DNA of 64,000 nt from Holothuria scabra (GCA_037179385.1 CM074195.1:25311087-25375086), one strand, 5' to 3'. Numbered from the stretch's first letter, positions 34,735 through 45,800 are shown. A program made the numbers and translations. The notes: generated by a model from the letters alone, not told the origin.

Positions 34735-35345
34735 TAGTGAAATTCGTTATCTAGGAATTATGTTTGATTCAAACTTCAAATTGAAGAAACAGGTAAACAG
34801 CCTAGTATCAACTTGTAATTATCATCTTAGAAATTTATTTCGTATTGGCCGGTACCTTGATAAAGAGACTCGTCATTCTGCTGTCCGTGCTTTTCTCCTA
34901 TCACGTTTGATTACGGCAATGCTCTTTTATATGGTGCTTCATCAAGGAACCTTAATCGCCTTCGATCAGTCCTTGCAAAATCGTTGTGCTAAATTTATTT
35001 TCTCGGCAGGTAGATTAGATAGCCCAAAAACTCTTCTACGTGCCTTTCACTGGTTACCTATTCGCAAAAAAAATCCAATTTAAAGTTTGTTTATATGTTT
35101 ACAAATGTTTGAATGATTCGGCTCCGGCCAATCTCTCTAATATGCTCCAAAGGAAAACCACACCTTTATCTGGTCCTGTTACTAGGTCTGAATGGAAGAG
35201 GTCCTACTCCTCATACCCCCTTCCGAGAAGCGAGTCGGCGAGGAAGCCTTTTTCTTTGCAGGTCCTATATTATGGAACTCTCTTACGGAATTCCAAATCT
35301 AATGCGCTGTTCAAAAAACAGCTTTAGACTTACTTATTTAGTTGA
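34735..35345 (+). pseudogene. LINE reverse transcriptase 3' end (CR1/L2-like), one frameshift
   Basis: The plus frame reads EIRYLGIMFDSNFKLKKQV, NSLVSTCNYHLRNLFRIGRY, then SRLITAMLFY and HWLPIRKK. It shifts by one base in an A run near 35,067 and resumes as FKVCLYVYKCLNDSAPANLS and LYYGTLL. This order (LGV..D..L.., CNYHLRNL, SRLDYCNALLYG, LHWLP, F.IA...YKCLNGLAPAYL) is the C-terminal part of CR1/L2-type non-LTR reverse transcriptases. The 5' part is truncated, as usual for LINEs, and the copy is inactive. It is followed by a TGTA microsatellite and an AATAAA. Confidence 0.75.
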
Positions 35346-35403
35346 TTGTGTTTGCTGGTATTATTGTTTTTGGTTTCTTAGCGCATTGATCATATGGAAT
35401 TAG

Positions 35404-35702
35404 TATGTATGTAGTGTGTATGTATGTATGTATGTATGTATGTATGTATGTATGTATGTATGTATGTATGTATGTATGTATGTATGTATGTATGTATGTA
35501 TGTATGTATGTATGTATGTATGTATGTATGTATGTATGTATGTATGTATGTATGTATGTATGTATGTATGTATGTATGTATGTATGTATGTATGTATGTA
35601 TGTATGTATGTATGTATGTATGTATGTATGTATGTATGTATGTATGTATGTATGTATGTATGTATGTATGTATGTATGTATGTATGTATGTATGTATGTA
35701 TG
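35404..35702. repeat. (TGTA)n microsatellite, ~300 bp
   Basis: Nearly perfect GTAT/TGTA tetranucleotide run starting about 60 bp after the LINE coding end. A period of 4 with no stop codon in any frame creates long spurious MYVC or YIHT frames on both strands. Confidence 0.97.
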
Positions 35703-36302
35703 ATATTTTATCTCAATAAAGAAGCTTCCAAACATTAGCAAAAGGAGAACTTTTGCGATTTAATATAGTGTATAGTTCTGTAAAATAACACCCGAACGGA
35801 CTACTATATAGGCTGCATGCGCAAAACATACTTTTCTTCAATTAACATATCTGAAACTTGCGATAAAAATTTAACCAAATGCGCGCGCGAGATAACAATG
35901 CATGTCACATCAATCGCAAATGATATGACCAGTCTACTGATTATGATAAAAATCAAATCGGCTACACATTTTTGTCTTCATGCAACAAATATTGGGGTGG
36001 GGGGGGGGGCATTTGATATGATGTCCTCACTAAAAAAAAAATAAAGAGGACAATGTCCCCTCGTTTCTCAGTGATCGCCGCCGTGTCCGAAAGCTGAAAA
36101 AATTGTCCATTTACGGCACTTTCAATTTACGTTCCATATCATGATTGTGAAAATTCTGTTTTGCTATTTTGCAATTTCAAAACGTTACCTCCGCCCGCTT
36201 GTGAATTTCACTGGGGGAATAGTCGCAACAGCCCTGGAGGGGAAACAGGTTAGTTAACTGCTCCACCGGAGGGTGCTGCAGGGTGACGCGCAATCGACTA
36301 TA

Positions 36303-36461
36303 TCGGCAGGACAACTGACATTAATGGATATAAGAATGCCATGTGGGAAGAAAGCCAGAGTACCCAAAGAAAAGCCTAAGACGATCGGGATTTGAACCCA
36401 TGCACATGTGAATCACATTGGTGCACAGGCGCAGGAATAGACCACCCTGCAACTCCACGAC
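36303..36461 (-). mobile_element. tRNA-derived SINE (family S2, with conserved GGGTACTCTGGCTTTC body)
   Basis: On the minus strand a tRNA-like head contains GGGTTCAAATCCCGATCG (good B box) after a GGGTGGTCTATTCCTGCGCC stretch (poor A box). The body GCTTTTCTTTGGGTACTCTG, GCTTTCTTCCCACATGGC follows. That body resembles the CTCCGGGTACTCCGGTTTCC block found in several animal SINE and LINE 3' ends. The open frame covering it (36,321-36,527) is not a gene. Confidence 0.6.
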
Positions 36462-37019
36462 CAATGGCAATGTGGGTCGTGGTTGACAAGCCTTCATGAA
36501 GGTGGAATTTTTCCACCTAAGCATCATCGAACAGCGACCAGCTGCGACGATGAAATGATGGCGATATTCCCATATCCAACTTTGATATTATGTACACATG
36601 GTAACTTGATTCAAACTGAATGATTAAGATTTGTAGGCATTTTTGAGGTCGCGTGCACGCTGTAGTTCATTTAGTTGAATGAAAAAAGAAACGCTTGACT
36701 TGAAAGGATAACCGGCCCCGTGGCACAAGTTTAAAATTGGGGCTTCAAAGTTGTTGGTGGCCTAGGGCAGGGGGTCAACACTCACTGGACCGGTCGTCGT
36801 TTCTTTTAATTGTGGTTTTTGAGGAAATTCACGATTCGTAAACAGAATTTGTTTTATTATAACAAAAAAATGTATATTCGCCAATAGATCCCCAGAACGA
36901 TTTGAAGTAGTTGCATATGCCATTCATATCACATATTCCAAAGATGTATTCTTTACATTGTTTTAGTTATGAACAATCGGTGTTGAATTCACGTCGACAA
37001 CTTTAAATTCAGTATTTTG

Positions 37020-37345
37020 TGATTGCTGGTGACATATATAGTGGTTTATTTCTAAGTGCACGACGTCTCACAGTTTGAAGAATTATAGTTGTGTGTGAAT
37101 ATAATGACTAGTATAATGCTTTGCATAACAAGAAGTAACAGTTTCATGTATAATCCGACCTGGCTTTTCATTACTTTGAAATTTATCAACATCAGTAGTA
37201 ACATTTCGGTCACCTTATGTGTGAACAAAACTCTAGACCACCCATGAATTCCAATCCACTTTATTCCAACCTCGGAAGCGTAAGTGATACACGTCAGAAT
37301 AGCACCCTCTACTTCACCCACATAAACATTAGCCTTATTAACTGT
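37020..37345 (-). pseudogene. Decayed Ig-domain exon related to the 24-kb Ig gene
   Basis: The minus frame reads GEVEGAILTCITYASEVGIK, then WIGIHGWS. It lines up with LGQNFNLTCTTNVPEVDIKW, IGIPEDWG in Ig domain 3 of the gene at 23,989-25,119. The bases just before (GTTAATAAGGCTAATGTTTA) match that gene's VNEANV codons. After WIGIHGW the frame breaks; the other frame gives a weak VTSCYA-like second Cys region. No transmembrane or signal exon was found. Interpreted as a duplicated, inactivated relative. Confidence 0.65.
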
Positions 37346-37624
37346 TATTTAGGAAATGTACATTAAAACAAAGGAATGAAAGAAGAAAATCCACTCTAGC
37401 TTTTGTATGATTAGAAACGGGCACAAGCGGAACAAAGTTTCCTACAAAAACAAACCCGACTTTAAACTGTGATAATTTACAAAGAACTTTTCTACTTTCA
37501 TTCTCTTTTCTGTTTCACTTAGTTTCTTTTTCTCTTTTCAATATTTTGTTGTATTAATTTGCAGACTACAGTATGTGAACGAAGGGTGTGACTCCTCACT
37601 CCCTCTAACGATTTGCGTGACTAT

Positions 37625-37760
37625 CGTTATGTTGGAGGCTACTGCCATTGTGCTTGGTGCTCAGCATAAGCGAAACAAGCCAGTGAGCCACAACTGGATT
37701 AATGCCCTGACCGGTTCTATTTAATCCAATTGGTTAGAAAATGGGCTGTTAAAAGGATTT
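37625..37760 (+). mobile_element. tRNA-SINE family S1, body and tail
   Basis: Carries GCTACTGCCATTGTGCTTGG, GCTCAGCATAAGC, AAACAAGCCAGTGAGCCACA, CCAATTGGTTAGAAAATGGG and CTGTTAAAA, in the order found in the other S1 copies. Confidence 0.6.
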
Positions 37761-40402
37761 TCACATTCTTACTTATTTCTCTTGCAATCTTAATATCAAT
37801 TTCACGATAAGGTTCTCCAACTGCTTCGCTGAAACCTTGATTCAATACAGTATCCTGTAAAATATTTACAAACAGTGCTATTACACTTTGAAGAAATGTA
37901 GCTTACGTTGTAATTTTTGCAGGATTTAATATTCATGGGACAATTTTCCCCCCGAAACTGGGCCGATTCTATAACAATAGAAAACCACAAATAATTAACT
38001 GACCTCGTGATTTAAGATCTTAGTTCAACAATAGCCAGCCGAGTGTAGCTCAATTTTCTGCTAATCTGATTTCACGGAATTAGCCGTCCTGGCCGGATAC
38101 ATGAGAAGCCGAAGCCACAAGCAATGTTGAACCCTTATTTTTATGCTCGATTGCACTTGGAAGTGATGACTCACCTCATCTGCAGGGAGGAGAGTTGAAA
38201 CTGGCTGTTCCCTTTGACATCCAATACTCCCCCTTGTTGAGGAGAGACGGATAAATTTACCACTTCGAATCACGGCCGCGGTACGTACGTACGTTAGTAA
38301 GTTGAGTTAGTCGAGTATAAGCGCAGCCCTGCTAGACATAACTAGTGTTGCAAAGCATGCAGTGCATACAGGCACGCAAGCATTGTAGCCATTTGCGAGA
38401 ATTCCGGCAGGGAGTAGGTTACATGCAAACAGCCTGTTTCTTGGGTGACCGCTTCTGTAATGCGAAGCCATCCTGCGGTCAGTTTAGTTTACTTCGGTCT
38501 GAGAATGTGACGCTGTCTGAGAATGGAATGTAACGTTCAAGTCTCGATGTGGACTCGCCTTGGAATGCATACCGAACAAGCTTGTATAATGGTGTTGGAT
38601 CCTGCTTTTTTACTGTGATACTTCAGGTAGCGCACCACTATTACATAACCCCGACCATCGCTGTTCTTATTACACCCTGGGGTCTTCTGTGCTCACCAGG
38701 ACATGACCAAACTGATAATCCAGGCCTGTCTCCAAACGAAGACCCTATGAGAGTTGAAAAGGATTAGAAGTAACTTACACTGCATAGTTGGAGGGATATA
38801 GGAACTGTTTCAGCAGGCTGTGTGGGATGGGGATATTTACCCTATAAAGGGAATGAATAAAAAGGAAGAAAAAATAGGGGGCATGAGGTAAAAGTGGGCT
38901 GGAAATCTCAAAAAACAAAGAAACAAAAGCAAGCAAACAAACAAATAAACAAACAAAAAACAGGCAAACAATATTCTGTCAGCTGAACATGTATTAAATG
39001 TGCATTAGATGGAAAGTCATGAAATGGTCCAACTTGTTAGAGAGAACTGACAATGAAATTTGTCAGATGTAACACTCAGGACATAGCCGATAACAGTTCA
39101 AGTTTGATAACATATACAGATTTTTTGCCTTTGAGTGTTGATTATGTACAGCTTGGAAAAATATGGTTTTACAATTTTTCATACGTAAGATTTATACCTT
39201 TGAGCATGGAAAATTTGAATACTTTAAAACAACACCTTTTCCAAAACTGAAGGAAATAATTCAGACTCTCATCCCGATACTCGTTATCTTAAAACAGCAC
39301 ACTGTAATTAATTTGTTGTAAACTGGTAAAACAATTTTGATATTGACTTATTTCACAGGTATGATATCTAAAGTATCATTGTTATTTTGTTGTTTCATAC
39401 ATTAAATGCTCCAAAGTAAATTACACGTACAAGATAAAAATATGTAATATAATGTTGAGATCTGTATGAATCATTCAATTTTTAAATAGATTTTAAAACC
39501 CATTATGAAAAAGGGTTTACTAGTTACAAATGCTATGACTTTTCACAGTATTTTTTTCTGAGAATGAGGTAATATCTCCCAAACATTGAGAACAAACTGC
39601 CGTCTTTGTGCAAGCATACATTTTCAAAGATATTTTACAGCCAATGAGTTATATTTGTTTGGAATTTTAACACACAAAGCAGTCTTAAAATTCAAGCATG
39701 AAGAATCTATCTCTTTTACCTACAAATACACATTTTAGTTTCAAGAAATACTGGAAAGCCATATTCCCAGCCAACTCAGTCCCCCATCAATTAAGCGCTG
39801 ACAATGAATTCACACAACATTCCCACATTTTACATAAACCGGTAATTCAGATATAATTACTGCATAATTTCAATTGGATTCCAATTGACTTTTGACTGAT
39901 GAGTGTTTTCTATGAATAAATGTTCATTTCCATAAAAATGCTTCAACTGTAACATTGCTCTTTGAACAAAATGCCTATGCACTATCAATGAGCCAATGAG
40001 AATTCTTCAATATTTTGTGAACCTTAAGTGAACAAATTCACACAGTAAACTGATAAGCTGAAAAATGGTAATGTTTTATACCTTTTTGGAAGTGATGTTA
40101 AATTGTAATACAAATCTATAAAAACTGTTAGATCCAAGTTTGGGCGTTGTTCAATTTTGCAGTCTGACTGAAAGGATAATATGTCACATTTCTCAGTGGG
40201 GTAAATAAATTAATCATTCATAACATTACCTTTACATACTTGCCAACACGGTAACCTAACAAAACAGAAAATGTATATGATCCATTGTATGCAGCAAATG
40301 CACTAACATAAATGGACTCAACCATAGGCGTATGGGAGCATTTCATTTTAGGGGGCAGAAGACCTTTTTGCCTGAAAAATGTGATTCTGCCTGTCAGTGA
40401 AT
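37761..40402. other. Intergenic, no gene seen
   Basis: About 2.6 kb of AT-rich sequence. An AAAC-rich simple repeat lies at 38,915-38,970, and a TACGTACGTACG run at 38,281-38,294. Short frames have no recognisable domains. Confidence 0.6.
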
Positions 40403-40500
40403 GACTATCTAAGCGAAGCGCCACCATTATTGGCACAGGGCGTACAGAAAATTTTTAAAAATTCTGCCTCCTCAGAGAGTTGAAAATGGCATTTTCAAGG
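40403..40500 (+). repeat. Dispersed repeat R1
   Basis: GACTATCTAAGCGAAGCGCC, ACCATTATTGGCACAGGGCG, TACAGAAAATTTTTAAAAAT and TTGAAAATGGCATTTTCAAG. Confidence 0.7.
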
Positions 40501-40582
40501 CTTAATACGAGGGAATCTAAGCGGTAGATTCTTGCGTTTTCGTTTGCAAAGGATGTTGACTTGAAACTGAAATTCTACTAAG

Positions 40583-40690
40583 GAGACTATTAGCGTGGAG
40601 CGCCACCATTGGTAAACGCAGAGCGCACAGAAAATTTTGAAAAATCGGACCCGTTAAACAGACAAAAATGGCACTTTCCGGGCTAAAAAC
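40583..40690 (+). repeat. Dispersed repeat R1
   Basis: GACTATTAGCGTGGAGCGCC, ACCATTGGTAAACGCAGAGC and CAAAAATGGCACTTTCCGGG. After this and the preceding R1 copy the GTTTTCGTTTGCAAAGGATG block is also shared, so the repeat unit is longer than the R1 core here. Confidence 0.7.
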
Positions 40691-40791
40691 GGGGAATCTA
40701 AGCATTGGATATTTTGTGTTTTCGTTTGCAAAGGATGTTCACTTGAAACTAAAATCAATCCGCTTAAGGTCCTAGGGACTAAACTTTTCTC

Positions 40792-41050
40792 TTAACCCTT
40801 TACCGTTGTGTTCCGATCGGGGCATATTTGCGCGCCTCGGGATTGGGCGGAAAAGCGGACGTAGCCCGCCCCGCATCGGCTTCCGTAGGCCATTGACCCC
40901 GTGACCTTAAAGTATTGTCTCTCTCGCTGTTGTGGCCGAATTTTCGGGTAGCTACTCGCAGTTTCGAGCTCCGCGTGAAACAGTAAAGATGGGTGACAGC
41001 CGAGCTGTCAGGATGGGTCCAAAAGGACCCAAACAACGGTAAAGGGTTAA
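40792..41050. mobile_element. piggyBac-type MITE, 251 bp plus TTAA flanks
   Basis: TTAA followed by CCCTTTACCGTTGT at the left, and ACAACGGTAAAGGG followed by TTAA at the right: perfect 14-bp terminal inverted repeats beginning CCC, flanked by TTAA. This is the piggyBac arrangement. The interior is markedly GC-richer than its surroundings, has two internal palindromes (GACAGCCGAGCTGTC and GGGTCCAAAAGGACCC) and no transposase. Confidence 0.85.
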
Positions 41051-41441
41051 AGATCATAAATTGGCCTATATGTTGGAATCACTTATGTGAGCAATAATTC
41101 ATGTTGTTTTTGTCTGTTGTTTTTCAATTTTCTGATTTATACTTAAAACTTACATTTAGTAAATCCCGACTTACCTTGTGATTTTGGGGGTTTAAAAGCT
41201 TTATATTTACTGCCTAGAGCAATTTAAGACATACTGTAACTAAATCAAGGTGAATCAAGTAAGCAAGCATGTAAACACATGCAAACTAATGGGCAATGTA
41301 CAAAATTTATACAATAAAATTCATTCAGCAAAATTACATAAATTTTTTTCATTGCACCTGCAATTTTTTGCATTAAATCTCATGAATAATTTAGTTGTAT
41401 TATATATTCAACCAATCTAGTCTTTCATTATTTTTGAATAA
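41051..41441. other. 3' flank of D2HGDH
   Basis: AT-rich; nothing recognised apart from generic AATAAA-like words on either strand. Confidence 0.5.
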
Positions 41442-41867
41442 TCAAAAACTACTTTGAATAGTCTTGTAAGGATATAAAATTCCTTTCGGATCAAATACTT
41501 ATTTCAACTGTTGAGTAATATGTACTTGTTTCTCCGTCTTGCTAAAGTTAATCGCATTGATCTTCTTGAAACCAATATCATGCTCAATACTAACGCTGTC
41601 TCCTTTGTCAGACGTCCACTCGAAAACATATGGCTCAATCAACAATAAAAATTCTTTACTCACAATTGGTCCAACAATGTTAAAGTGGAGGTTTCCATCT
41701 GCAAGGTGACCATAACCACAAACATGCAAGGCATCCCCTTTCAGTTTTTCTCTCATGACTTCCATTAATTTGTAAAAGCCTTCAAATGAAAAGGACAGGT
41801 CATACTTGTATACAACACCTGTTTTCATCAAACTTTCTGCAATGCCTTCTCTGAGTCGCCACTTGCT
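41442..41867 (-). CDS. D2HGDH: D-2-hydroxyglutarate dehydrogenase, last exon, with premature stop
   Basis: D2HGDH is a mitochondrial FAD enzyme that oxidises D-2-hydroxyglutarate to 2-oxoglutarate. This minus-strand exon starts after a CTTCCTTACAG acceptor in phase 0 and encodes SKWRLREGIAESLMKTG, VVYKYDLS, then GYGHLADGNLHFN, then DSVSIEHDIGFKK: the FAD-oxidase C-terminal domain. The two His of GHLxDGNLH and the Glu-His pair, known metal/active-site positions in the family, are present; the Gly after EH is Asp here. The frame hits TAA at 41,499-41,501, yet the same frame continues with VFDPKGILYPYKT, the conserved family C-terminus, to a TGA at 41,442-41,444. So the stop is premature by 18 codons. 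The gene may be a pseudogene, a null allele or a base error. Confidence 0.85.
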
Positions 41868-42492
41868 CTGTAAGGAAGAACAGTTCAGTTTATGTCTCCA
41901 GTGTAACACTAGGGATATCATTGGAAAGGTGCTTCTCCCTCCCTCTGCTTTGTTTCCCCGGCGTGAACTCAGTAAACTATGGATACCTATATCATATTTT
42001 GGACATTACACAAAGAAGTTCAAGATGGAATTAACTTGAATTTCCTGGGCAGTAGGGAAAATCCGTTATGCTACATCACATTTCTATTCAGTGTGTTGAA
42101 AAATGTTGCCCCACAAAAAACAGCATATTTGCTAAGCTTGCTATAGCATCATGGTACGTGATTTAATTGTATTGTGCACTTCCTACAAGTATATTCAGAT
42201 ATAGAAGCATGTCTTACACCTTGTCTAACATTAAACGGCAAAAGGGAGTACAGCAACAAATCATACCCAATAACTCCAATATATCAGTTATGTGTCCTTT
42301 ATTTTAACAGAGGGTGTTTTTTGTCTTTTCTCTTCTAGTTGTTCACTTGCTTCTTTTTGATATTTATTGGTAAGAACGAATGGTTTGATAATGACTTAAA
42401 GGCATCTCGTGTATGTCTTGTTGGTAAATTGTAAAAGCAATTTTGCACATGTATGGAAACAAGAACATACACATAATATAAATAAATTTGGT

Positions 42493-42735
42493 TAGTTATA
42501 GTTAGATGGAGTTTTATAGCCCCAGTTTCCAACCTATTGGTTCTGGTCAAGCCGTCCAGGGCCTTTTCCAGTCAGTGACTTGTTTGCCCTACTCCATTGC
42601 TTATGGGAAGCATCACGCACAACGGCAGTAGGTACCATTTTTAGACTCTTTGGTATAACTCAACCAGGGAGTAGAACCCGGGCCTTCCGCGTGAGAGGCA
42701 GATGCTCTTACCGTTAGACCAGACACGAAGTCCAG
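42493..42735 (-). mobile_element. tRNA-derived SINE family S1, most complete copy
   Basis: Read on the minus strand, the first ~75 bases are tRNA-like: GGTCTAACGGTAAGAGC (A-box region), CTCTCACGCGG and CCCGGGTTCTACTCC (B-box region). The body follows (ACTGCCGTTGTGCGTGATGC, GGGCAAACAAGTCACTGACT), and then the shared 3' end (CCAATAGGTTGGAAACTGGG, AAAACTCCATCTAACTATA). About 240 bp is normal for a SINE. The tRNA-like part resembles a Glu/Val-type tRNA but is not a functional gene. It lies between the last D2HGDH exon and the DIRS element. Confidence 0.75.
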
Positions 42736-42926
42736 GGGTAGGAGAATAGACATCATGGTATCTCACAATCTTAAAGCATGAAATTTGTTTTTCCATATGA
42801 ATTCTGTCCTGTAAAAACCTTTAATAAGGGAAGAATTCCTTAAGGAGGTCCTTCCTATCTTTGCATGCAGGGCAAAAATAGATAAATTTCCCAAAACTTC
42901 CCTAGTTTAGGAGTTTATGAGTCATA

Positions 42927-43053
42927 CTTACCTCACCTATTACTATTATTGGACAGCCCCATATACCTCGGAATAACTGTGGCAATGAAGAAACCCCTCT
43001 ATGTGGTACCCTACTTCCTAACCAGCTAGCTATAAGTCGCCCTTGCTTCATTG
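42927..43053 (+). repeat. Inverted terminal repeat of the DIRS-like element (3' side)
   Basis: Reverse complement of 50,012-50,139 with about 80-85% identity. It contains GGACAGCCCCATATACC, GGCAATGAAGAAACCCCT and AAGTCGCCCTTGCTTCATTG. Confidence 0.85.
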
Positions 43054-43248
43054 AACCCCACAGCGAACGGAATCCAACAGAGCACAAAGAAGCCATACCA
43101 TAACAGTGCCACAAGGTTAGTGAGTTACAGTACCAGACACGCACGCCGACAGAAAACAGGAAGTATAAAACGCTGAACCCTCACGGGGAAGCTCACCTGA
43201 ACCAGAATTCTTTAAAAGGGTAAGAGTATGTGAAGACGCCTCAGGCCG

Positions 43249-43875
43249 TTACCGTATCTCAAAGAACGACTGGAACAAGATTAGGGTGAGTGTGCGTGCG
43301 GATGACTTGACGTGCTTTCGTAATGCCCTCCTGGCTTCGGAGTGGGGGTGGGCTATTGGACAGACAAGCACCGATTCTGAGTTGGGGTGGTCGGAACCCC
43401 ACGTGATGATTTCCGAAGCATAGACTGGTCTTCTGAGTGACCCGATCCATCTTGATATAGTGTCCTTGGACGCTGGGGTGTTCGGAACACCATGCAAGAT
43501 AAAGAATTTGTCGTCCAGTCTGGAAGGTCGTGTTCGATCGATATATTTCCTGAGTGCCCTAACTGGGCAGACTAGTAGATCCTCCGGAATCGAGGAAATC
43601 TGTGACATAGACAGCAGAAAACTCTTCTTCGGAGAGAAACTGATGGACTGGTTTTAAGCCAAAAATTGGGGATCTGGTATAAGCGTGAGGCTACCCGTTG
43701 GAAAACGGAGGGCTCTTTCAATGTCAGAGCAACTTCTCCCTCTGCCAGAGGCCGCTGCTACCAAAATAGGGTCCTCTTTAGTGAGGTTCTCAAGAGAGGC
43801 ACTAGACAGAGGCTCGTATGGATGGTGAGACAAGGCCTCAATGACGGCGTTGATATACCAAGAAGGTGGTAGGTA
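43249..43875 (-). pseudogene. DIRS tyrosine recombinase (integrase-like), broken
   Basis: Read through one frame change near 43,770, the minus strand gives AVIEALSHHPYEPLSSASLE, NLTK, then LVAAASGRGRSCSDI (first catalytic Arg region). PEDLLVCPVRALRKYIDRTR follows, then ASKDTISRWI. The LCPVRAL..Y..RT block is typical of DIRS recombinases. The C-terminal H-x-x-R and Tyr region is poorly kept. Role in the family: integrating the circular DNA copy without target duplication. Confidence 0.7.
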
Positions 43876-44097
43876 GTCTGAAGTGAAAGATCCCCTCAGG
43901 AGATGAAAAACGGTGTCGTTATTGCCGATTATAGACCCATCTATGAATCATGAGTGTGCGGAGGCCAAGGCTGCCTTGTAGTTGTGGATCGTTCGAACCC
44001 TTTTTCCCTTTTTGACGAGCGTCAGAAGGAGTTGGCAAACTGGTCTAAAGATGCTCCTCAAGGGATTGAAACCATTTTCCTAATTTCCTAAATTTCC

Positions 44098-45054
44098 TTA
44101 ATTCCTAATTTCCCACAGTCTGGAATCATAAACTTGTAAAGTTGAGCCGGAACAATAGGCGATATCAATAGCCTTCTCTGAACGGGCCCCGGCTTCGAGT
44201 CTATTCCGGAAAGAGGCCACCCAGAGAGCTGGAGGTGGCCAACGTTTGGGTGGAGGAGCCTGCCTTGGAGAGATTGGGTACGAGAGTGGATCCTGAGCGG
44301 GAATTTGTACAGACGAACAAAAAGGAGCTGCAACAGCAGAGGGAACCACGACTGGTTCACCCAGAACGGAGCTATGAGTATGATTGATGCCTGAGAGCCC
44401 CTCAGTTTGTTCAGAACACGGGGGATGAGGTTTCACGGGGGAAAGGCGTATCCCAGGATTCATTTCCAGTCTATGGAGAATGCGTCTACTGCTCACACAA
44501 GATTGGAAGCTTGGCGTTGTCCCCCGTTGCAAAACAAAGTCCACATGCGGCCGGCGGTGAAGGGGGGAAACGAAGTGGGCCCAGATTTGAAACAGGGCCC
44601 GCTGGTCCTGGTCCATTATCCACCACCTTGACACAACATCTGCTTAAACTTTCTCTTTCTCGGCCAGATGGGAGGCCCGTAGCCTAAGGTCTCCTAGGAG
44701 AGGGAAGTCAAACGTCCGGAGACATAATTGTCTGGATCTCGTCCCGTCTTGGTTGTTGAACCGTTGATGTAGGCCACCACAGTGGAATTGTCTAACCTGA
44801 CTGCGACTATCTTGTTGCGGAAGGATGGCTCCTAATGAAGAACAACCTTCTTCACCTCTTCCGTCTCCAGGATGTTGATGTGGAGTAGAGATTCCTGAGG
44901 CGACCACTTGAGATCGTGGTCCCCCACGAAGCCCACAACCCACGAGGGGCACGTCCGTTGTGAATTGACGTCGCACTTCTTGAGTCTTGGAAGGGCACAC
45001 CCAGCAGAAGATTGCGTAGAGACATCCACCATGAAACGTGAGGTCTGGCATCAT
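44098..45054 (-). pseudogene. DIRS RNase H and connection region, frameshifted
   Basis: Minus-strand pieces include LKWSPQESLLHINILETEEV (the WS..E..LHIN.LE RNase H signature), then a DNSTVVAYIN-like stretch with GTRS, and LSRWWIMDQDQRALFQIW. The linker SWFPLLLQLL, SQSLQGRLLHPN-like and WPLSG is typical between RNase H and recombinase in DIRS elements. Several frame changes interrupt it. Confidence 0.65.
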
Positions 45055-45199
45055 GCGTGAGGTTGATGTGCTTGGTCAGTTGGTCCTGGGACGATATTGT
45101 TGGTGTATGTGTAACTGGATGGACCTTATTCGGAGGCGACAGAGAGGAACCACATCTACGAGGCTTGCTAAAAAGCCCAGAAACGTCAGGCAGTGAGCG

Positions 45200-45800
45200 G
45201 CCTGACCCACTTGTCTGCTTACGATGGTTCGGCTAGAACTGCGATGGCCCTTATTCTCCCTTCGGATGGGAAAAATGTGCTCTCTCGAAGGTCTACTTAA
45301 ACTCCTAGACAGATCAAATTCTGAAATGGGGTGGTCGCAGATTTGCCCTGTTTGATGATCCAAGCCAACCAATGAAGGAAAACAATCGAATACTTGGTGT
45401 CCCTGACTGCCTCCTGATAAGACCTGGCAACAATCAACCAATCCTCCAGGTAGGCGTAAACTGATATCCTGCAACGCCTGAGAAAAGACGACACTGCACG
45501 CGTGACTCTTGTGAAGACCCTTGGGGTCGTGAAAAGGCCAAAAAAGAAGAACCATGAAGACTGAAGTCAGCGTTGTCGTAGTTGAAAACCATGAAGCGCT
45601 GAGGATCTGGATGTATTGAAATGCGGAGAAAAGAGTCTTTTAGATAGATTGACGTGGTCCCGATGCCCCTGGACAGGAAGGGATTCAGAACAGGTAGCCA
45701 GGTGTCGAGTTTCTTGTAGAGGTGTGTAGAGGTGTGAACTCTCCCCCGGAGCATTCCGTCTGACAGCCCGTTTGAAAACAAGATCGTTCAGCTCCTTTTG
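45200..45800 (-). pseudogene. DIRS reverse transcriptase, broken, with altered active site
   Basis: One frame has TTSIYLKDSFLRISIHPDPQ, RFMVFNY (RT motif with SIDLKDAF-like Asp). After a shift, another has SSFLRRCRISVYAYLEDWLI, VARSYQEAV. The expected YLDDW is YLEDW, so one catalytic Asp is Glu. The region is clearly DIRS-type, since YLDDWLI is characteristic, but inactive. Confidence 0.75.

Noticed and set aside
35400..35741. Long open frames reading MYVC or YIHT repeats on both strands
   Set aside because: They are produced by a stop-free 4-bp microsatellite and have no coding meaning; the same applies to 33,951-34,223.
43460..44631. Plus-strand open frames across the DIRS element (43,460-43,657, 44,407-44,631 and similar)
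   Set aside because: They are shadows of the minus-strand recombinase and RNase H regions.
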